From: Helicobacteraceae bacterium | Lineage (GTDB): Bacteria > Campylobacterota > Campylobacteria > Campylobacterales > SZUA-545 | NCBI GenBank assembly: GCA_031282285.1 | Contig: JAITEA010000069.1 | Location: 1-6,906 of the forward strand | Direction of reading: 5' to 3' | DNA length: 6,906 nt | In this document: piece by piece, positions 6,108-6,906 of the stretch | Layout of the letters: every line of letters begins with the position of its first letter | Numbering within the stretch: the stretch's first letter is position 1 | Position numbers and translations under genes: made by a program | The notes under the pieces: generated by a model | What the model was told of the DNA's origin: nothing | Database searches by the model: none | Seen by the model: only the letters and a program-made list of their open reading frames with translations

Positions 6108-6362
6108 ATGAACGCAAAAGCTACATACGCGCTTGGAGCCGACACGATACAGCTTATTAACGACCTAGCGTCGCGACACGGGAAGTCAAAAACGCAGATC
6201 GTTAGAGAGGCTATCAGCGATTATGCCGATAGCGACGATATTGATCTGGCTGAGCAATGGCGTATTGCGGACGCTTGCGATCGCGGCGAAATGGAAGTGT
6301 GCTCGCTGGAAGAAATGGAGGAGCGCCTGCAAGCGAAACTGAAAAAAGCCGCAATCGTCTGA
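6108..6362 (+). CDS. Ribbon-helix-helix antitoxin, orphaned (partner toxin truncated)
   Basis: An 84-residue protein with a clear ribbon-helix-helix (CopG/Arc-like) N-terminus: strand KATYALG (4-10), helix DTIQLINDLASRHG (12-25), turn KSK, helix TQIVREAISDYAD (29-41), then an acidic C-terminus with EMEVCSLEEMEERLQAKLKK (61-80), likely the toxin-binding tail. It starts at the only reasonable ATG, 65 bp after the first toxin stop. Immediately downstream there is no complete toxin, only the C-terminal scar of a RelE-family toxin ending at 6470. The antitoxin itself shows no damage, so it may be kept as a DNA-binding regulator, as an anti-addiction protein against a related toxin elsewhere, or simply be recent debris. 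Confidence 0.8.
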   Translation: MNAKATYALGADTIQLINDLASRHGKSKTQIVREAISDYADSDDIDLAEQWRIADACDRGEMEVCSLEEMEERLQAKLKKAAIV

Positions 6363-6392
6363 TCTTGGATTTGAAACCGCCGCTAAAGCTTC

Positions 6393-6470
6393 GATTTTGT
6401 AGTTTTTCGGCTAAAAGATAATACGGCGCTGATTACGACAATCGGGCGGCGCGATAAAGTTTATAAATGA
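6393..6470 (+). pseudogene. C-terminal remnant of a RelE-family toxin
   Basis: The frame from about 6393 to the TGA at 6468-6470 encodes a tail with VVFRLKD (6399-6419) and GRRDKVYK (6444-6467). This matches residues 60-82 of the intact toxin at 5791 (VVFELND ... DRRDKVYK), and both are followed by TAAC. The frame is closed upstream by TAA at 6384-6386 and only about 30 bp separate the antitoxin stop from the matching region, so the N-terminal two thirds of the toxin (about 170-180 bp) has been deleted. The remnant lacks a start codon and all but the last catalytic residues, so it cannot be functional. Confidence 0.75.
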
Positions 6471-6593
6471 TAACAAAACAAGGAACAGGATTTAACGCGA
6501 AACATACAAAGCGTTATTTGGCGACAACTAAAAGCGCCAAGCCGCTATCCGCCGCGTTCGTAAGCGGCAAAATCATTGTTTTATATTCAACAA
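6471..6593. other. Intergenic stretch between toxin scar and shikimate kinase
   Basis: Apart from the second direct repeat (6496-6557), it holds a GCCGCT (6541-6546) / AGCGGC (6563-6568) pair with an alternative GCCGC (6551-6555) partner, and an AT-rich hairpin ATTGTT (6575-6580) / AACAAT (6589-6594) touching the shikimate kinase stop. Neither is a convincing terminator. No gene is seen. Confidence 0.5.
6496..6557 (+). repeat. Direct repeat copy 2 (duplicate glycosylase 3' end)
   Basis: This 62-bp copy of 5431-5491 still encodes the same last 11 residues (RETYKALFGDN) and stop. The two differences in the coding part, ACC to ACA and CTA to TTA, are both synonymous; the third difference is one additional A after the stop. 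No glycosylase sequence precedes it, so it is a detached gene end 1065 bp from copy 1, lying just after the toxin scar. Confidence 0.95.
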
Positions 6594-6906
6594 TCAAGAT
6601 TGCGGCGTTTGCAAAATCGTCTCGACAATCGCCGCTATTGGTCGCGTAGCGTCGATAACGCGATCGGCGGCGCGATCGTAGATCGCCTCTCTTGCGCCGA
6701 AGCGCTCGCGCAGCGTCTCGATCGACGCGGCGAGCGGGCGTTTTTCGCGTTCGGCTTCGCCCTCCAGCCGTTTGAGGATCGTGTCGAAATCGCATTTCAG
6801 ATAGACGATCTCGCCCGCGCGCTTTAGATTGGCGCAGGAGACGATCATACCGCCGCCGGCGGAGATAACGGCGTTGTTTACCGAGCTTTCAAGCCACGCG
6901 GCAAGC
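6594..6906 (-). CDS. aroK: Shikimate kinase, C-terminal part (N-terminus beyond window)
   Basis: Cytoplasmic enzyme of the shikimate pathway that phosphorylates shikimate with ATP on the way to chorismate and aromatic amino acids. About 103 C-terminal codons lie in the window; the Walker A N-terminal portion is off the right edge. Recognisable family landmarks in order: NNAVISAGGG (the shikimate-binding GGG motif, encoded near 6849-6875), IVYLKCDFDTILKRL, the lid motif EREKRPL with its conserved arginine, and REAIYDRAADRVIDA, where the arginine and AD are typical of the family. From memory the pattern is especially like Helicobacter AroK (VISTGGG, FYLKMDFETLIKRL, EREKRPL), which is the basis for the Campylobacterota suggestion. 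The gene ends with TGA at 6594-6596, convergent with the toxin-antitoxin patch. An in-frame ATG at 6848 is internal, not the start. Confidence 0.92.
   Translation of the reverse strand, partial: LAAWLESSVNNAVISAGGGMIVSCANLKRAGEIVYLKCDFDTILKRLEGEAEREKRPLAASIETLRERFGAREAIYDRAADRVIDATRPIAAIVETILQTPQS

Noticed and set aside
5431..6557. Insertion sequence or CRISPR explanation for the direct repeats
   Set aside because: There is no transposase, no terminal inverted repeats and only two repeat copies over 1 kb apart; the repeat is a gene end, so neither an IS element nor an array fits.
6551..6568. GCCGC/GCGGC hairpin as terminator for shikimate kinase
   Set aside because: On the minus strand it is not followed by a T run, and the stem is only 5 bp with an 8-base loop.
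6467..6649. Plus-strand 60-codon open frame across the second direct repeat
   Set aside because: It overlaps the toxin scar, reads the duplicated glycosylase tail out of context and runs into the antisense of shikimate kinase; no domain is seen.

Overview
This window reads as an ordinary bacterial chromosome segment with moderate GC, densely packed genes and short intergenic gaps. The best taxonomic hint is the partial shikimate kinase at the right end. Its order of motifs closely resembles, from memory, Helicobacter-type AroK, which suggests a member of the Campylobacterota (Epsilonproteobacteria) or a relative. The assignment is an inference from one protein and could be wrong. A strong composition signature runs through the whole window: CGATCG occurs about 38 times by hand count, where about 2 would be expected by chance.

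Left part (1-1437): a leftward two-gene ABC transporter operon of the NitT/TauT (SsuB-SsuC-like) class. The ATPase comes first and the permease second, with a 4-bp ATGA overlap; the permease runs off the left edge. No substrate-binding protein is visible. The operon is divergent from a rightward gene, and the two promoters appear to share one small dyad.

Centre (1437-5466), all rightward: a TIM-barrel amidohydrolase-2 family protein in which two conserved histidines are replaced; an exported protein made only of seven RCC1-type beta-propeller blades; a UDP-glucuronate 4-epimerase (NAD-dependent short-chain dehydrogenase type, surface polysaccharide precursor supply); and a uracil-DNA-glycosylase-superfamily protein. 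The glycosylase start codon and ribosome binding site are out of frame with its otherwise intact body, so it is frameshifted near codon 7.

Right part (5467-6593): a small accessory patch. It holds one intact type II toxin-antitoxin pair (ribbon-helix-helix antitoxin plus RelE/ParE toxin, 11-bp overlap). This is followed by a second antitoxin whose toxin survives only as a C-terminal scar of about 23 codons. The patch is bracketed by 61/62-bp direct repeats made of the last 11 codons and stop of the glycosylase gene plus about 25 bp downstream. The two coding substitutions between the copies are both synonymous. This looks like an insertion or duplication at the 3' end of the glycosylase gene, and it is the most unusual structure in the window.

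Right end (6594-6906): the C-terminal part of shikimate kinase on the minus strand, convergent with the accessory patch. The core genes serve transport, surface sugar synthesis, DNA repair and aromatic amino acid synthesis. I see no pathway linking them all, and no RNA gene, CRISPR array or transposase.
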